Assembly: GCA_003218785.1 (NCBI GenBank)
Contig: QHOM01000035.1
Span: forward strand, 1 to 23,381
Source: Verrucomicrobiota bacterium
Lineage (GTDB): Bacteria > Verrucomicrobiota > Verrucomicrobiia > Chthoniobacterales > UBA10450
DNA: 23,381 nucleotides
Direction: 5' to 3'
Position numbers and translations under genes: made by a program. The stretch's first letter is position 1. Each line of letters begins with the position of its first letter. Below the pieces are notes generated by a model. It was given only the letters and a program-made list of their open reading frames with translations. It did no database searches and was not told the DNA's origin. Positions 1-8,039 of this stretch are shown here, in pieces.

Positions 1-3
1 ATA

Positions 4-1056
4 ATGATGCCTGAGACCGCAGAAGAAATTTCAGAAAAGCCTGAAGTTCGGAAAGAGCTTCAGCGAGCCACCGGTGAAAAAGCTCGCCAAAAGGTTAAAG
101 CACGCGGAAGAGACAAATTCTGGTTCGTTACCCACGCACTTATTCTTGCGGGTTGCGCCGTGCTCTACCTTCTGCTCGGCACGAAACTGATTCCGTTGCT
201 GCAACCAACGGTCGATGTTGCGCGACGAGTTTTGCGCGGCGCAGTGCTGATCGTAGTCGTCCTCGGGCTTGCAAGAGCTGTTTCCGTGTATGCGCTTGGT
301 AGTATCGAGGATGCTTCTACTCGTTTCACTCTCCAGCGAGTGCTGCATCTGGTTGTTGCCGTCCTTATCGCGCTCATTGCTGCATCGATAATCTTCGTCA
401 ACTGGTATGCCGCGCTGACTGCGCTCGGTATCGGATCAATCATCATTGGCCTGGCTGTGCAAACACCGATGAAAAGTTTTATCGCCTGGATATATATCGT
501 CGTTCGCCAGCCTTATCGCGTGGGCGACCGCATCAAAATAGACGACGCTACCGGCGACGTCATTGATGTCGGTTACCTGGACACGACGTTATGGGAATTC
601 GGCGGTCAGTACATCTCCGGCGATCATCCGAGCGGTCGTCTCATTAAATTCCCCAATGAAAAGGTGCTCGACGAGCTCGTTTACAACTATTCGTGGCCGC
701 TTTTCCCTTACATCTGGAACGAGATCAAATTCCATGTCGCCTACAACAGCGATTTGGAGTTCATCAGCTCCACGATGCAGAAAATTACCCAGGAAGAGCT
801 CGGCGAAGAAATGCTGAAACGAGTGAACGTTTTTCGTGATTTACTCGCTAGAACACCCGTCGATGAGCTGGAAGTGCGCGAGCAGCCACGCGTTATTTTT
901 CGCGTCAGCGAAAACACGTGGCTCGAAGCTATCGTCCGCTACGTTGTCTCACCGCGCGAAGCCGGGCGCGTCAAGACCCGTTTAATCAAAAAACTTCTCG
1001 CCGCGCTCAACGCCGCTCCGGAAAAGGTGATGTTCCCGGCAGGCGCAAACCGTTAG
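4..1056 (+). CDS. MscS-family mechanosensitive ion channel
   Basis: Small-conductance mechanosensitive channel homologue, 350 aa, expected in the inner membrane, where MscS proteins release solutes on hypo-osmotic shock. A charged, Lys/Arg/Glu-rich N-terminus (about 1-38) is followed by hydrophobic segments at about 39-66, 76-98 and 112-165. The last contains the Gly/Ala-rich pore-helix pattern (GIGSIIIGLAVQTPMKSFIAW), then the family hallmark QPYRVGDRIKI and GDVIDVGYLDTTLWEF, which start the cytoplasmic beta domain. The rest (about 200-350) is the soluble C-terminal cage domain. Two tandem ATG codons (4 and 7) lie at the window edge, so the ribosome binding site is not visible and a start further upstream cannot be excluded. 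Only the three-TM core is present, without the long periplasmic domain of MscK-type proteins. The next gene is convergent, 45 bases away. Confidence 0.9.
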   Translation: MMPETAEEISEKPEVRKELQRATGEKARQKVKARGRDKFWFVTHALILAGCAVLYLLLGTKLIPLLQPTVDVARRVLRGAVLIVVVLGLARAVSVYALGSIEDASTRFTLQRVLHLVVAVLIALIAASIIFVNWYAALTALGIGSIIIGLAVQTPMKSFIAWIYIVVRQPYRVGDRIKIDDATGDVIDVGYLDTTLWEFGGQYISGDHPSGRLIKFPNEKVLDELVYNYSWPLFPYIWNEIKFHVAYNSDLEFISSTMQKITQEELGEEMLKRVNVFRDLLARTPVDELEVREQPRVIFRVSENTWLEAIVRYVVSPREAGRVKTRLIKKLLAALNAAPEKVMFPAGANR

Positions 1057-1101
1057 GTATTCGCTAGCGCACCGGGCAGAGGCAAGAGGATAGGTGCTGA
1101 T

Positions 1102-1563
1102 TCAGCGTCGCGATTCGGTCTTCGCAACTTGTGTGTCGGTTTCTCGAGATTGCTTGTGCAACCGCTGGAATTCCTTTTCGAGCTTCTTCAACTCTTCGTC
1201 CGAAAGATCTTCAAGATCGACAAGTTTATTACGTGCGCCTTTAAGGGCCCGGATCAACTCGTCAAGCTTCAACTGAATGGCTTTCGCATCCCGATTCTGC
1301 GTGTTTTGAATGACAAAGACCATCAGGAAAGTGACGATGGTCGTCCCGGTATTGATGACGAGCTGCCAGGTGTCGGAGTAATGAAACTTCGGTCCGGTTG
1401 CCGCCCACACGACAATTACGAGGATCGCAAAAGCGAAGGCCCATGCCGTGCCTACGACAATCGAGGATCGGCGCGCGAAAACACGGAAGGCGTCCCGCAC
1501 GACGCACAAAAAATCCCGCTCTTGTTCATGCATCCTTGGTGCGTCGATTTGAGTGCGGTTCAC
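1102..1563 (-). CDS. Low-affinity iron permease family membrane protein
   Basis: About 153 aa from a GTG start at 1563. The codon is preceded by AAAGGTAG with 4-6 nt spacing, which is why I prefer it to the ATG at 1710 (long arginine-rich extension, no motif) or the ATG at 1533 (AAGG abuts the codon). Two hydrophobic segments are visible: IVVGTAWAFAFAILVIVVWAA, and the region from WQLVINTGTTIVTFLMVF to VIQNTQNRD. The second is characteristic of the bacterial low-affinity iron permease family (PF04120, distantly related to yeast Fet4). A charged, coiled-coil-like tail (KLDELIRALKGARNKL, then DEELKKLEKEFQRL) follows. Family membership is recognised from the conserved WQLxINTxTTIxTFLMVFxIQNTQNRD pattern; iron transport itself is inferred and poorly proven for bacterial members. 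Divergent from the MBL gene at 1743. Confidence 0.8.
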   Translation of the reverse strand: MNRTQIDAPRMHEQERDFLCVVRDAFRVFARRSSIVVGTAWAFAFAILVIVVWAATGPKFHYSDTWQLVINTGTTIVTFLMVFVIQNTQNRDAKAIQLKLDELIRALKGARNKLVDLEDLSDEELKKLEKEFQRLHKQSRETDTQVAKTESRR

Positions 1564-1742
1564 AATTCTACCTTTACGTTCGCGCGGCCTCCGGCAATTG
1601 CGCGCATGATCTGAGCGGCAAAGAAGCAAATAGATTGCGCCGAGCGAAGGCGCCCGGCGGATAGCCAGATCATCTTGCGCATGTTTGGCATTCCGACCGG
1701 CAAGTTGCACGGCGCCCTGAAAAAAAGAGCTAATCTTGACCG

Positions 1743-2463
1743 ATGAAACTCATGTTCCCAGGCACACGCGGGGAGATCGAGGCGCGGACGCCACGGCATT
1801 ACATGCACAGTTCGCTGCTGATCTCATATCGTGGTGCAAAGGTGATGATTGATTGCGGCCTTGATTGGCTCGGAAGGTTTGAACGGCTCCGACCCGACGC
1901 GATCGTTCTCACGCACGCGCACCCCGGACCACGCCTGGGGCTTGAGAAACGGCGCCTCCTGCCCGGTGCATGCGCCGCAAAAAACATGGCGGACGTTGAA
2001 AGGCTGCAACATCGCCAATCGTCAACTGATCAAGGAACGCACGCCCACGAATATCTGCGGCATCACATTCGAGGCGTTCCCAGTCGAGCACTCGATTCTG
2101 GCTCCAGCCGTCGCGTACCGCGTGAGCGCAGGCCGAGCGCGTATTTTTTACGCGCCGGATCTCGTGTTCATCCGTGATCGCGCGTCTGCGTTGAAAGACG
2201 TGCAGATTTATATCGGCGATGGCGCCACGGTTACGCGCTCGTTCATTCGCAAGCGGGGAAGGGCTCTAATTGGCCATGCACCAGTCCGCACGCAACTGAT
2301 GTGGTGCGCGAAGGAGGACGTGCCGCGAGCCATCATCAGCCATTGTGGCTCAGAAATTGTCACAGCTGAGGAGCGCAAGCGCACGGCAAAAGTTCGCGCA
2401 CTAGCTGCAAAGCGCGATATCGAAGCGCGCATCGCCCACGACGGGATGAAGGTCAAGCTGTGA
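1743..2463 (+). pseudogene. MBL-fold metallo-hydrolase, single-base frameshift
   Basis: Two overlapping frames together encode one metallo-beta-lactamase-fold protein of about 240 aa. The first frame starts at ATG 1743 (MKLMFPGTRGEIEARTPRH) and reads IVLTHAHP, then derails. The second frame continues as DHAWGLRNGASCPVHA and runs to 2463. Joined, they give the canonical metal-binding motif HAHPDHA. The junction is a run of four C at 1922-1925: dropping one C restores CAC CCG GAC CAC. The downstream part keeps family-like features: VEHS, FYAPDL, YIGDGATVTR, IGHAPVRTQL and a late ISHCGSE histidine. Either a genuine lesion or an assembly or sequencing indel; the intact downstream frame argues that it is recent or artefactual. 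Substrate unknown. It is followed on the same strand by the CapA gene 118 bp later. Confidence 0.8.
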
Positions 2464-2581
2464 TATGAAATGGAGCTTCCTTGGAGATTGTTCGCCACAG
2501 CGAATCTTTTTCGTCTGTGGAACGAGCCTCTCCGATGGCGGACCATTGGCGGAGATGTTGGAGTTTGGCGTACTTTGAATC

Positions 2582-3682
2582 ATGTCGATTCGCCTTTTTT
2601 TGTGCGGCGATGCAATGACCGGGCGCGGCATTGATCAGGCGCTGCCGCATCCGGTGAGCCCGGTTTTGTACGAACCATACGTTCGCGACGCGCGGGAGTA
2701 TGTCGATCTTGCCGAGAAAGCGAACGGCCCTATACGGCGGCCGGTGACCTTCGATTATATCTGGGGCGATGTGCTGCAAGAACTGGAGCGGGCCGAGGTC
2801 AACCTCAGAATCATAAACCTGGAGACTGCCATTACATCGGCAGAAACCCCATGGCGAGGGAAAGGAATTCATTACCGCATGCATCCGCGGAACATTGGTT
2901 GCCTCTCCGCTGCGCGAATCACCGCTTGCGCCCTTGCAAACAACCACGTTTTGGATTGGGGATACGCGGGATTGTCCGAAACACTGCGGACATTGGCTGA
3001 GGCAGGCATCGCCCGCTCCGGCGCGGGGGAGAATGCGGATGAGGCAGCGGCTCCGGCGGTTCTGAATGTGCCGGGCAAGGGACGACTGCTTCTCTTCTCA
3101 TTTGGATCGACAACCAGCGGTATCCCCCGTGAGTGGTGCGCTACCGATTCTCGTGAAGGAGAGAATCTGTTGGACGATCTTTCAGAAACAACCGCTGCGC
3201 GAATCGCGAATCAAATGCGACAATTTCAGCAACCATGCGATCTACTGGTCGCGTCGATCCACTGGGGCACTAATTGGGGCTATGACATTCCTCCGCAGCA
3301 GATCGCGTTTGCCCATCGTTTGGTCGAAGGAGGTGTCGCGATCGTGCATGGCCATTCTTCTCATCATGTGAAGGCAATCGAGGTCTTCAAAGGCCGCCTG
3401 ATTCTCTATGGCTGCGGAGACTTCATCACCGACTACGAAGGGATCGGTGGCTATGAAAGTTTCCGGGGCCACCTGGCCCTGATGTATTTGGTCGATCTCG
3501 ATTCGCGCAGCGGTGAGCTCCTATCAGTGCGGCTGGTTCCAATGCAAATGCGACGCTTCCGGCTTGAGCAAACGTCGGCCGCAGACGCGCGCTGGCTTTG
3601 CAACCTGCTCGAACAACTAGGTGAGTCATTTGGCACGAGCGCGCAGCCAGACGGAGATAACAGTCTGATTCTTGAATGGTGA
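2582..3682 (+). CDS. CapA-family (PGA_cap) metallophosphatase-like protein
   Basis: 366 aa protein of the CapA / poly-gamma-glutamate capsule family, which has a calcineurin-like metallophosphatase fold. Visible family blocks in order: FLCGDAMTGRGID at the N-terminus, INLETAIT (about 78-85), CALANNHVLDWGYAGLSETL (about 115-135), VASIHWGTNWGYD (about 220), VHGHSSHHVKAIEVFKGRLILYGCGDF (about 255-280). The Asp, Asn-His and His residues of these blocks are the expected metal ligands. No signal peptide or N-terminal membrane helix is apparent, unlike capsule-anchored CapA, so a cytoplasmic role is possible. No CapB/CapC genes are nearby, so capsule synthesis is not supported by context. The true substrate is unknown. 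The ATG at 2582 fits the family N-terminus. The next gene (otsB) is convergent. Confidence 0.88.
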   Translation: MSIRLFLCGDAMTGRGIDQALPHPVSPVLYEPYVRDAREYVDLAEKANGPIRRPVTFDYIWGDVLQELERAEVNLRIINLETAITSAETPWRGKGIHYRMHPRNIGCLSAARITACALANNHVLDWGYAGLSETLRTLAEAGIARSGAGENADEAAAPAVLNVPGKGRLLLFSFGSTTSGIPREWCATDSREGENLLDDLSETTAARIANQMRQFQQPCDLLVASIHWGTNWGYDIPPQQIAFAHRLVEGGVAIVHGHSSHHVKAIEVFKGRLILYGCGDFITDYEGIGGYESFRGHLALMYLVDLDSRSGELLSVRLVPMQMRRFRLEQTSAADARWLCNLLEQLGESFGTSAQPDGDNSLILEW

Positions 3683-3716
3683 TTTGAGAATGGCGACATC
3701 CGAAAGACGTGGCAGC

Positions 3717-4496
3717 TTAAATGACGCGTAAGCTCGCGATGAGTTTGCGGAGAAACTGCTCGACCTCTGCGGGGTCCCTGAGCATGTAACGCGCAGCGGT
3801 CGAACACGGCTGCTCGCTTACCAGGATGCCGATTCCGCGTTCGCGAATGGCATCAAAGGCGTCTTCATCAGTGAGATCATCGCCGATATAAATCGGAAAC
3901 ACTCCTCTTCGATCCTGGACTAACGACTCCAAGATCCAAACCACGGCTCTGCCTTTGTCCCAATCGACGTCCGGCTGGAGTTCGTAAACTTTCTTGCCGA
4001 GAAGCAGACGGAGTTTGCAGTAGTGCGCCTCAACTTCATTTACAGCTCGCTGGACTTTTATGGTGTCGCTCTCATGCGCCTGGCGATAGTGCGCGGCGAT
4101 GGAAAAGCGTTTCCGCTCCAGCATTACCCCACGTATGCCAGCAAGCTTTTCGTTAAGCTCCTTTTCCGCAGCGTCGATAATGGGCACAATCTCAGCGGCC
4201 ACTTGTTTCCGCAGCCCACGCGGCCCGGCGATGTCAAAGCCATGGCTCCCCGCGTAAACGATCCCGTCGATATGTACGCGCTGGCGAATGTCGTCTAGGT
4301 CGCGGCCGCTGAGGATCGCGACTGGCGCCCGCGCGGCCAGCGCCCACACCGTCTCTCGCATCGAATCGGAGAGTGACGCCTTCTCTGGACGACTAACGAT
4401 CGGCGTAAGCGTGCCATCGTAATCAAGAAAAAGGGCGAGCCGTTTGCCTGGCGCGGCGATTATCTGGTCAATATGATCAAGCGCTGATGGAATCAT
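3717..4496 (-). CDS. otsB: Trehalose-6-phosphate phosphatase
   Basis: HAD-superfamily phosphatase of about 259 aa that dephosphorylates trehalose-6-phosphate to trehalose. HAD motifs are complete: LFLDYDGTLTPIV (motif I, nucleophile Asp), VAILSGRDLDDI (motif II), DWDKGRAVVWIL (motif III lysine) and YIGDDLTDEDAF (motif IV acidic pair). The family signature YAGSHGFDIAGP is also present. The start is uncertain: ATG 4496 (MIPSALDHIDQI) fits the usual family N-terminus, while ATG 4541 would add 15 residues and sits at the edge of the inverted-repeat element at 4551-4668; neither has a strong ribosome binding site. Transcribed divergently from otsA with about 350 bp between them, rather than in the usual same-strand operon. 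The CapA gene converges 34 bp away at the 3' side. Confidence 0.9.
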   Translation of the reverse strand: MIPSALDHIDQIIAAPGKRLALFLDYDGTLTPIVSRPEKASLSDSMRETVWALAARAPVAILSGRDLDDIRQRVHIDGIVYAGSHGFDIAGPRGLRKQVAAEIVPIIDAAEKELNEKLAGIRGVMLERKRFSIAAHYRQAHESDTIKVQRAVNEVEAHYCKLRLLLGKKVYELQPDVDWDKGRAVVWILESLVQDRRGVFPIYIGDDLTDEDAFDAIRERGIGILVSEQPCSTAARYMLRDPAEVEQFLRKLIASLRVI

Positions 4497-4550
4497 TTTC
4501 GATTTAACGATTTCAAATAGAGCGTCACAAATAAATCGCATGTTAACCAA

Positions 4551-4668
4551 GTAAAAGCGACGCGAGGACGCGTGCGCATTCCGAAAGCTCCGCGAAACCG
4601 AATAGGCGTCTCCGTGCATTTCGCAAGAAGTGCTTTGGGAGTGCGATGCGTCTTCGCATCGCTTTCAC
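4551..4668. repeat. 118-bp MITE/BIME-like inverted-repeat element
   Basis: The ends are inverted copies of one another. The left arm reads GTAAAAGCGACGCGAGGACG from 4551; the complement of the right arm reads GTGAAAGCGATGCGAAGACG from 4668. Similarity continues through TTCCGAAAGC (4579-4588) versus CTCCCAAAGC (complement of 4632-4641). Each arm is itself a hairpin. 4643-4662 is an 8-bp perfect stem around TCTT (GCGATGCG/CGCATCGC). 4557-4577 forms, on the minus strand, a stem around TCCT with one bulged base. Stem differences between arms are compensatory (C-G in one, T-A in the other). GCGAAA (4592-4597) and TTTCGC further in extend the symmetry. It lies between otsB and otsA. No transposase is present, so it would be non-autonomous. 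Confidence 0.7.
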
Positions 4669-4746
4669 CGTTGGTGATACTTATGTATGACGCTGCGGAT
4701 AACTCAATTGGCGGCGCGCGATTTATTTGTGAAAACTCCAACAAAG

Positions 4747-4828
4747 GAGTTAAAAGAGTTACAACGTTACAAAAGTTAACATGGCGCCGCCGTTCATTTC
4801 CGTTGTAACGATGTAACTTTTTTGACTC
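4747..4828. repeat. 82-bp imperfect palindrome upstream of otsA
   Basis: Arms 4747-4772 and 4803-4828 are inverted copies with 23 of 26 positions matching. The central part (GTTACAACG at 4758-4766 and CGTTGTAAC at 4801-4809) is perfect. The 30-nt loop is GC-richer (contains GGCGCCGCC). It ends 18 bp before the otsA ATG, so it must overlap the promoter, an operator or the 5' untranslated leader. It could be a regulator site, an RNA hairpin, or another short mobile palindrome. The arms do not resemble those of the 4551-4668 element. Confidence 0.65.
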
Positions 4829-4846
4829 TTTGAACTCTCTTCAAAA

Positions 4847-6304
4847 ATGAATCGGCTTATCCTCGTTTCCAATCGACTGCCTTTCGCCCTCGAGCGCGCC
4901 GGAACGGATGAGTGGATCGTTACTCTCTCTGCCGGCGGGCTCGTCAGTGCCCTCGCACCGGTGCTGCGTGGACGCGGTGGGACATGGATCGGTTGGCCCG
5001 GCGTTGCGGGCGACATTCCGAACGCGCCGTTCGCCGAAGCCACGCGCGACGCAGGCTACGAGGTAGTGCCGGTAGCGTTAAGCGAGGCAGAGCGTGACGA
5101 GTTTTACTACGGCTATTCCAACGAGGTCATCTGGCCGCTCTTTCACGACCTCCAAAACTTTTGCCACTTCGAGCCGACCTTTTGGGAGACTTACAAGGCG
5201 GTGAACGAGCGTTATGCAGAGGCGATTGCGCGACATTGCCAGCCCGGAGACTTCATCTGGGCGCACGATTACCATCTGATGTATGTCGCCCAGGCTCTAC
5301 GCGAGCGCGGCGTGCATGCGGCGCTGACGTTCTTCCTGCACATTCCATTTCCGCCATTCGACATCTTTGCCAAGCTTCCGCAACAACAGCGATTGTTGCG
5401 CGCTCTGCTCCAATTCGATCTTCTCGGTTTCCAGACTCGACGCGACCTCCGCAACTTCCTGCAATGCGTGCGACGGGTACTTCCCGACGCAGAGGTTCTT
5501 CCAAGCTCTGGGCTGCAACGTATCCGCTCCAGCGGGCGGACGATCCGCGCCGGTAGTTTCCCGATCGGAATTGACTTCGAGTCGTTTGAAAAAGGTGCCG
5601 CATCCGAGGAAGTGGCGCGGCGGGCCCGTGAGTTGCGGGCAGCCTTTCCCGGATGCCAGCTGATGTTGGGCGTGGACCGCCTCGACTACAGCAAAGGAAT
5701 TCCGGAGCGTCTGCGGGCGTTCCGAGTCGCGCTGGAGCGCCACCAGGAATTGCGAGGTCGCGTGGTCCTGATCCAGGCGGTCGTCCCGAGCCGAGTAGAG
5801 ATTCCAAGATATCATGAGTTCAAGGGCCGGATTGATCGTTTGGTCGGCGACACTAACGGTCGCTTCTCAACCGACACGTGGCTGCCGGTGCATTACCGCT
5901 TTCGCAGCCTTGATCGCGACGATCTGTTGGCGCACTACCGTGCGTGTGAAATAGCACTAGTCACGCCGCTCAAGGACGGCATGAACCTCGTGGCCAAGGA
6001 ATACTGCGCATGCTGCGTCGAGAAAAACGACGGCGTATTGATTCTCAGCCAATTTGCGGGCGCGGCGGAGCAGCTTAAACCCGCGGTGCTGGTGAATCCC
6101 TATGACGTCGAGCAGGTGGCCGATGCGATCTTCAAAGTATTCCGCATGAGCGATGCCGAGCGCAGAGCGCGCATGAAGCGCATGAGGCGCATTGTGCACC
6201 ACGAGGATGTCTTTTGGTGGGTTGATTCGTTTCTCAAGGCAGGATCGCAGCTCGCAGCCCGGTCCGCACAAACCGCCAGCCGGCGCCGCGTCAAGCAACG
6301 CTAA
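4847..6304 (+). CDS. otsA: Trehalose-6-phosphate synthase (GT20)
   Basis: 485 aa retaining glycosyltransferase that joins glucose from a nucleotide sugar (usually UDP-glucose) to glucose-6-phosphate. Full-length for the family, with all landmarks: NRLPFAL at the N-terminus, LSAGGLVSAL, WIGWPG, NEVIWPLFHDL, WAHDYHLMYVAQ, FFLHIPFPPFDIF, LLGFQT, PIGIDFESF, GVDRLDYSKGIPERLRAF, the VVPSRVEIPRYHEFK block, VTPLKDGMNLVAKEYCAC and FAGAAEQL. Conserved Arg and Lys of GVDRLDYSKG bind the donor pyrophosphate in characterised OtsA. The ATG at 4847 fits the usual start immediately before the NRL motif; no good Shine-Dalgarno is visible (TTTGAACTCTCTTCAAAA precedes it). Divergent from otsB. rtcB follows 103 bp downstream, probably a separate unit. 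Confidence 0.95.
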   Translation: MNRLILVSNRLPFALERAGTDEWIVTLSAGGLVSALAPVLRGRGGTWIGWPGVAGDIPNAPFAEATRDAGYEVVPVALSEAERDEFYYGYSNEVIWPLFHDLQNFCHFEPTFWETYKAVNERYAEAIARHCQPGDFIWAHDYHLMYVAQALRERGVHAALTFFLHIPFPPFDIFAKLPQQQRLLRALLQFDLLGFQTRRDLRNFLQCVRRVLPDAEVLPSSGLQRIRSSGRTIRAGSFPIGIDFESFEKGAASEEVARRARELRAAFPGCQLMLGVDRLDYSKGIPERLRAFRVALERHQELRGRVVLIQAVVPSRVEIPRYHEFKGRIDRLVGDTNGRFSTDTWLPVHYRFRSLDRDDLLAHYRACEIALVTPLKDGMNLVAKEYCACCVEKNDGVLILSQFAGAAEQLKPAVLVNPYDVEQVADAIFKVFRMSDAERRARMKRMRRIVHHEDVFWWVDSFLKAGSQLAARSAQTASRRRVKQR

Positions 6305-6407
6305 ACAGACCAGGCGACCCCTACAGGCGAGCCAACCGTCGAGCATTACTTCTGCGGATCATCCACTACCACTGTTGAAAACGATCCTTTGTTAAAACGC
6401 AATTTAC

Positions 6408-7868
6408 ATGGGCATCATCGACAAAGTGCGAAAAGTATTGGATACCGTTTGGGAAATACCGGTGACTTACAAAGAAGGCATGCGCGTGCCGGCACGGATC
6501 ATCGCGACAGAAAAGCTCATGCGCGAAATGGACGCAGCCGTTTACCAGCAGATCAGCAACGTCGCCACGTTGCCGGGCATCACACGCTACGCGTTTTGCA
6601 TGCCCGATGGCCACAGCGGCTACGGGTTTCCAATCGGCGGCGTCGCAGCCATGGATGTGCACGAAGGCGGTGTGATCTCGCCTGGCGGCATCGGATTCGA
6701 CATCAACTGCGGCATGCGTCTGGTCATCACAAACCTGACACTCGACGACGTGCAGCCGCACTTGAAAGAAATTGTCGATCTTCTTTTTCAACGCGTGCCG
6801 GCTGGCGTCGGCAGCCATGGATTTTTGAAAATCTCGCGTCAGGAGTTTCGCGACGTCGTCGAGCGGGGCGCGCGCTGGTGTATCGAACACGACTATGGAT
6901 GGGACGAAGATCTCGAACTTACCGAGGAAAACGGCTGTATCTCTGGCGCGGATGCGGCTAAAATCAGCGAGCGCGCAATTGATCGCGGCTACAACCAAAT
7001 CGGCACGCTCGGCAGCGGGAACCATTACCTCGAAGTGCAGGCGGCGCGCCCAGAAGACGTGCGCGACAAGGAGCTTGCGGCAAAATTCGGGATCACGATC
7101 CCAAACCAGGTTGTCGTCATGTTCCATTGCGGGAGCCGCGGCTTCGGACACCAGGTCGCGACCGATTATCTCCAGATTTTCTTGAAAGTGATGGAGAGCA
7201 AATACGGTATCAAAGTGCTCGACCGCGAACTGGCGTGTGCGCCGTTCGAATCCCCTGAGGGGCGCGATTATTTCGCCGCAATGAAATGCGGGCTCAACAT
7301 GTCATTCGCGAACCGGCAGGTAATCCTTCACCGTATTCGCGAAGTTTTTTCCGAAATTCTCGGACGCAGCGCAGAAGACCTCGGGATGCGGATGATCTAC
7401 GACGTCGCTCACAACACCGCGAAGCTGGAAAAGCACACGGTCGACGGAAAAGAGAAAACGCTGCTAGTGCATCGCAAAGGCGCGACGCGCGCGTTTGGAC
7501 CTGGCCGCGAGGAAGTGGCCGCGCGCTACCGCGACATTGGGCAGCCTGTGATCATCGGCGGTTCGATGGAAACTGGCTCGTATCTTCTCGTTGGCACATC
7601 AACGGGTGGAGAAACATTTTTCAGCACCGCGCACGGCAGCGGTCGCACCATGAGCCGCACCAAAGCGCGCAAACAATGGCACGGCAGACAGCTCCAGCGC
7701 GACTTGGAAGCGCGCGGCATTTACATCCGCAGCACTTCGTGGGCGGGACTCGCTGAGGAAGCGGGCGCTGCTTATAAAGACATCGACGAGGTGATCGAGG
7801 CGACGGAGTTGGCTGGGATCAGCAAGCCGGTAGTGCGATTTACGCCGATTGGAAATGTGAAAGGATAA
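6408..7868 (+). CDS. rtcB: RtcB RNA ligase (RNA-splicing ligase)
   Basis: 486 aa RtcB-family 3'-phosphate RNA ligase, which joins 2',3'-cyclic phosphate or 3'-phosphate ends to 5'-OH ends using GTP and Mn2+ in tRNA splicing or RNA repair. Length matches the family (about 480). Visible features: MPDGHSGYGFPIGG, then SPGGIGFDINCGMR with metal-binding Asp98 and Cys101, GTLGSGNHYLEVQ, FHCGSRGFGHQV, YDVAHNTAKLE, and STAHGSGRTMSR with the guanylylated histidine at about 409. All catalytic positions look intact. Start ATG 6408 (MGIIDKVRKVLDT); no convincing Shine-Dalgarno. It heads a same-strand group with a CobW-like GTPase and archease, the known RtcB activator, which supports an RNA-ligation function. 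A palindromic element separates it from the GTPase gene. Confidence 0.95.
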   Translation: MGIIDKVRKVLDTVWEIPVTYKEGMRVPARIIATEKLMREMDAAVYQQISNVATLPGITRYAFCMPDGHSGYGFPIGGVAAMDVHEGGVISPGGIGFDINCGMRLVITNLTLDDVQPHLKEIVDLLFQRVPAGVGSHGFLKISRQEFRDVVERGARWCIEHDYGWDEDLELTEENGCISGADAAKISERAIDRGYNQIGTLGSGNHYLEVQAARPEDVRDKELAAKFGITIPNQVVVMFHCGSRGFGHQVATDYLQIFLKVMESKYGIKVLDRELACAPFESPEGRDYFAAMKCGLNMSFANRQVILHRIREVFSEILGRSAEDLGMRMIYDVAHNTAKLEKHTVDGKEKTLLVHRKGATRAFGPGREEVAARYRDIGQPVIIGGSMETGSYLLVGTSTGGETFFSTAHGSGRTMSRTKARKQWHGRQLQRDLEARGIYIRSTSWAGLAEEAGAAYKDIDEVIEATELAGISKPVVRFTPIGNVKG

Positions 7869-7883
7869 AAGGTTGGAAAATCC

Positions 7884-8033
7884 AAATTTCGAATCTCGAA
7901 ATCCGAAACAAATTCAAATGACAAAATTCCAATTTTCTCAAATCGCAGCCGTGCAACGAAGCGGGGGGTTCGGTCATTTGGGTTTTGGACTTCAGACATT
8001 GTTTTGAATTTCGGATTTCGACATTCGAATTTT
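7884..8033. repeat. 150-bp AT-rich imperfect inverted repeat between rtcB and the CobW gene
   Basis: Arms 7884-7908 and 8009-8033 match in 23 of 25 inverted positions; the core TCGAATCTCGAAATCCGAAA at 7889-7908 matches 19 of 20. An inner pair, CAAATGAC (7915-7922) and GTCATTTG (7973-7980), extends the symmetry. The loop contains a GC-rich patch with a G run (7962-7967). The strong AT bias of the arms differs from flanking coding DNA. This looks like a dispersed spacer element rather than a terminator, as there is no terminal T tract. It ends 6 bp before the preferred start of the CobW-like gene and so covers its leader. Confidence 0.65.
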
Positions 8034-8039
8034 CTGTCA

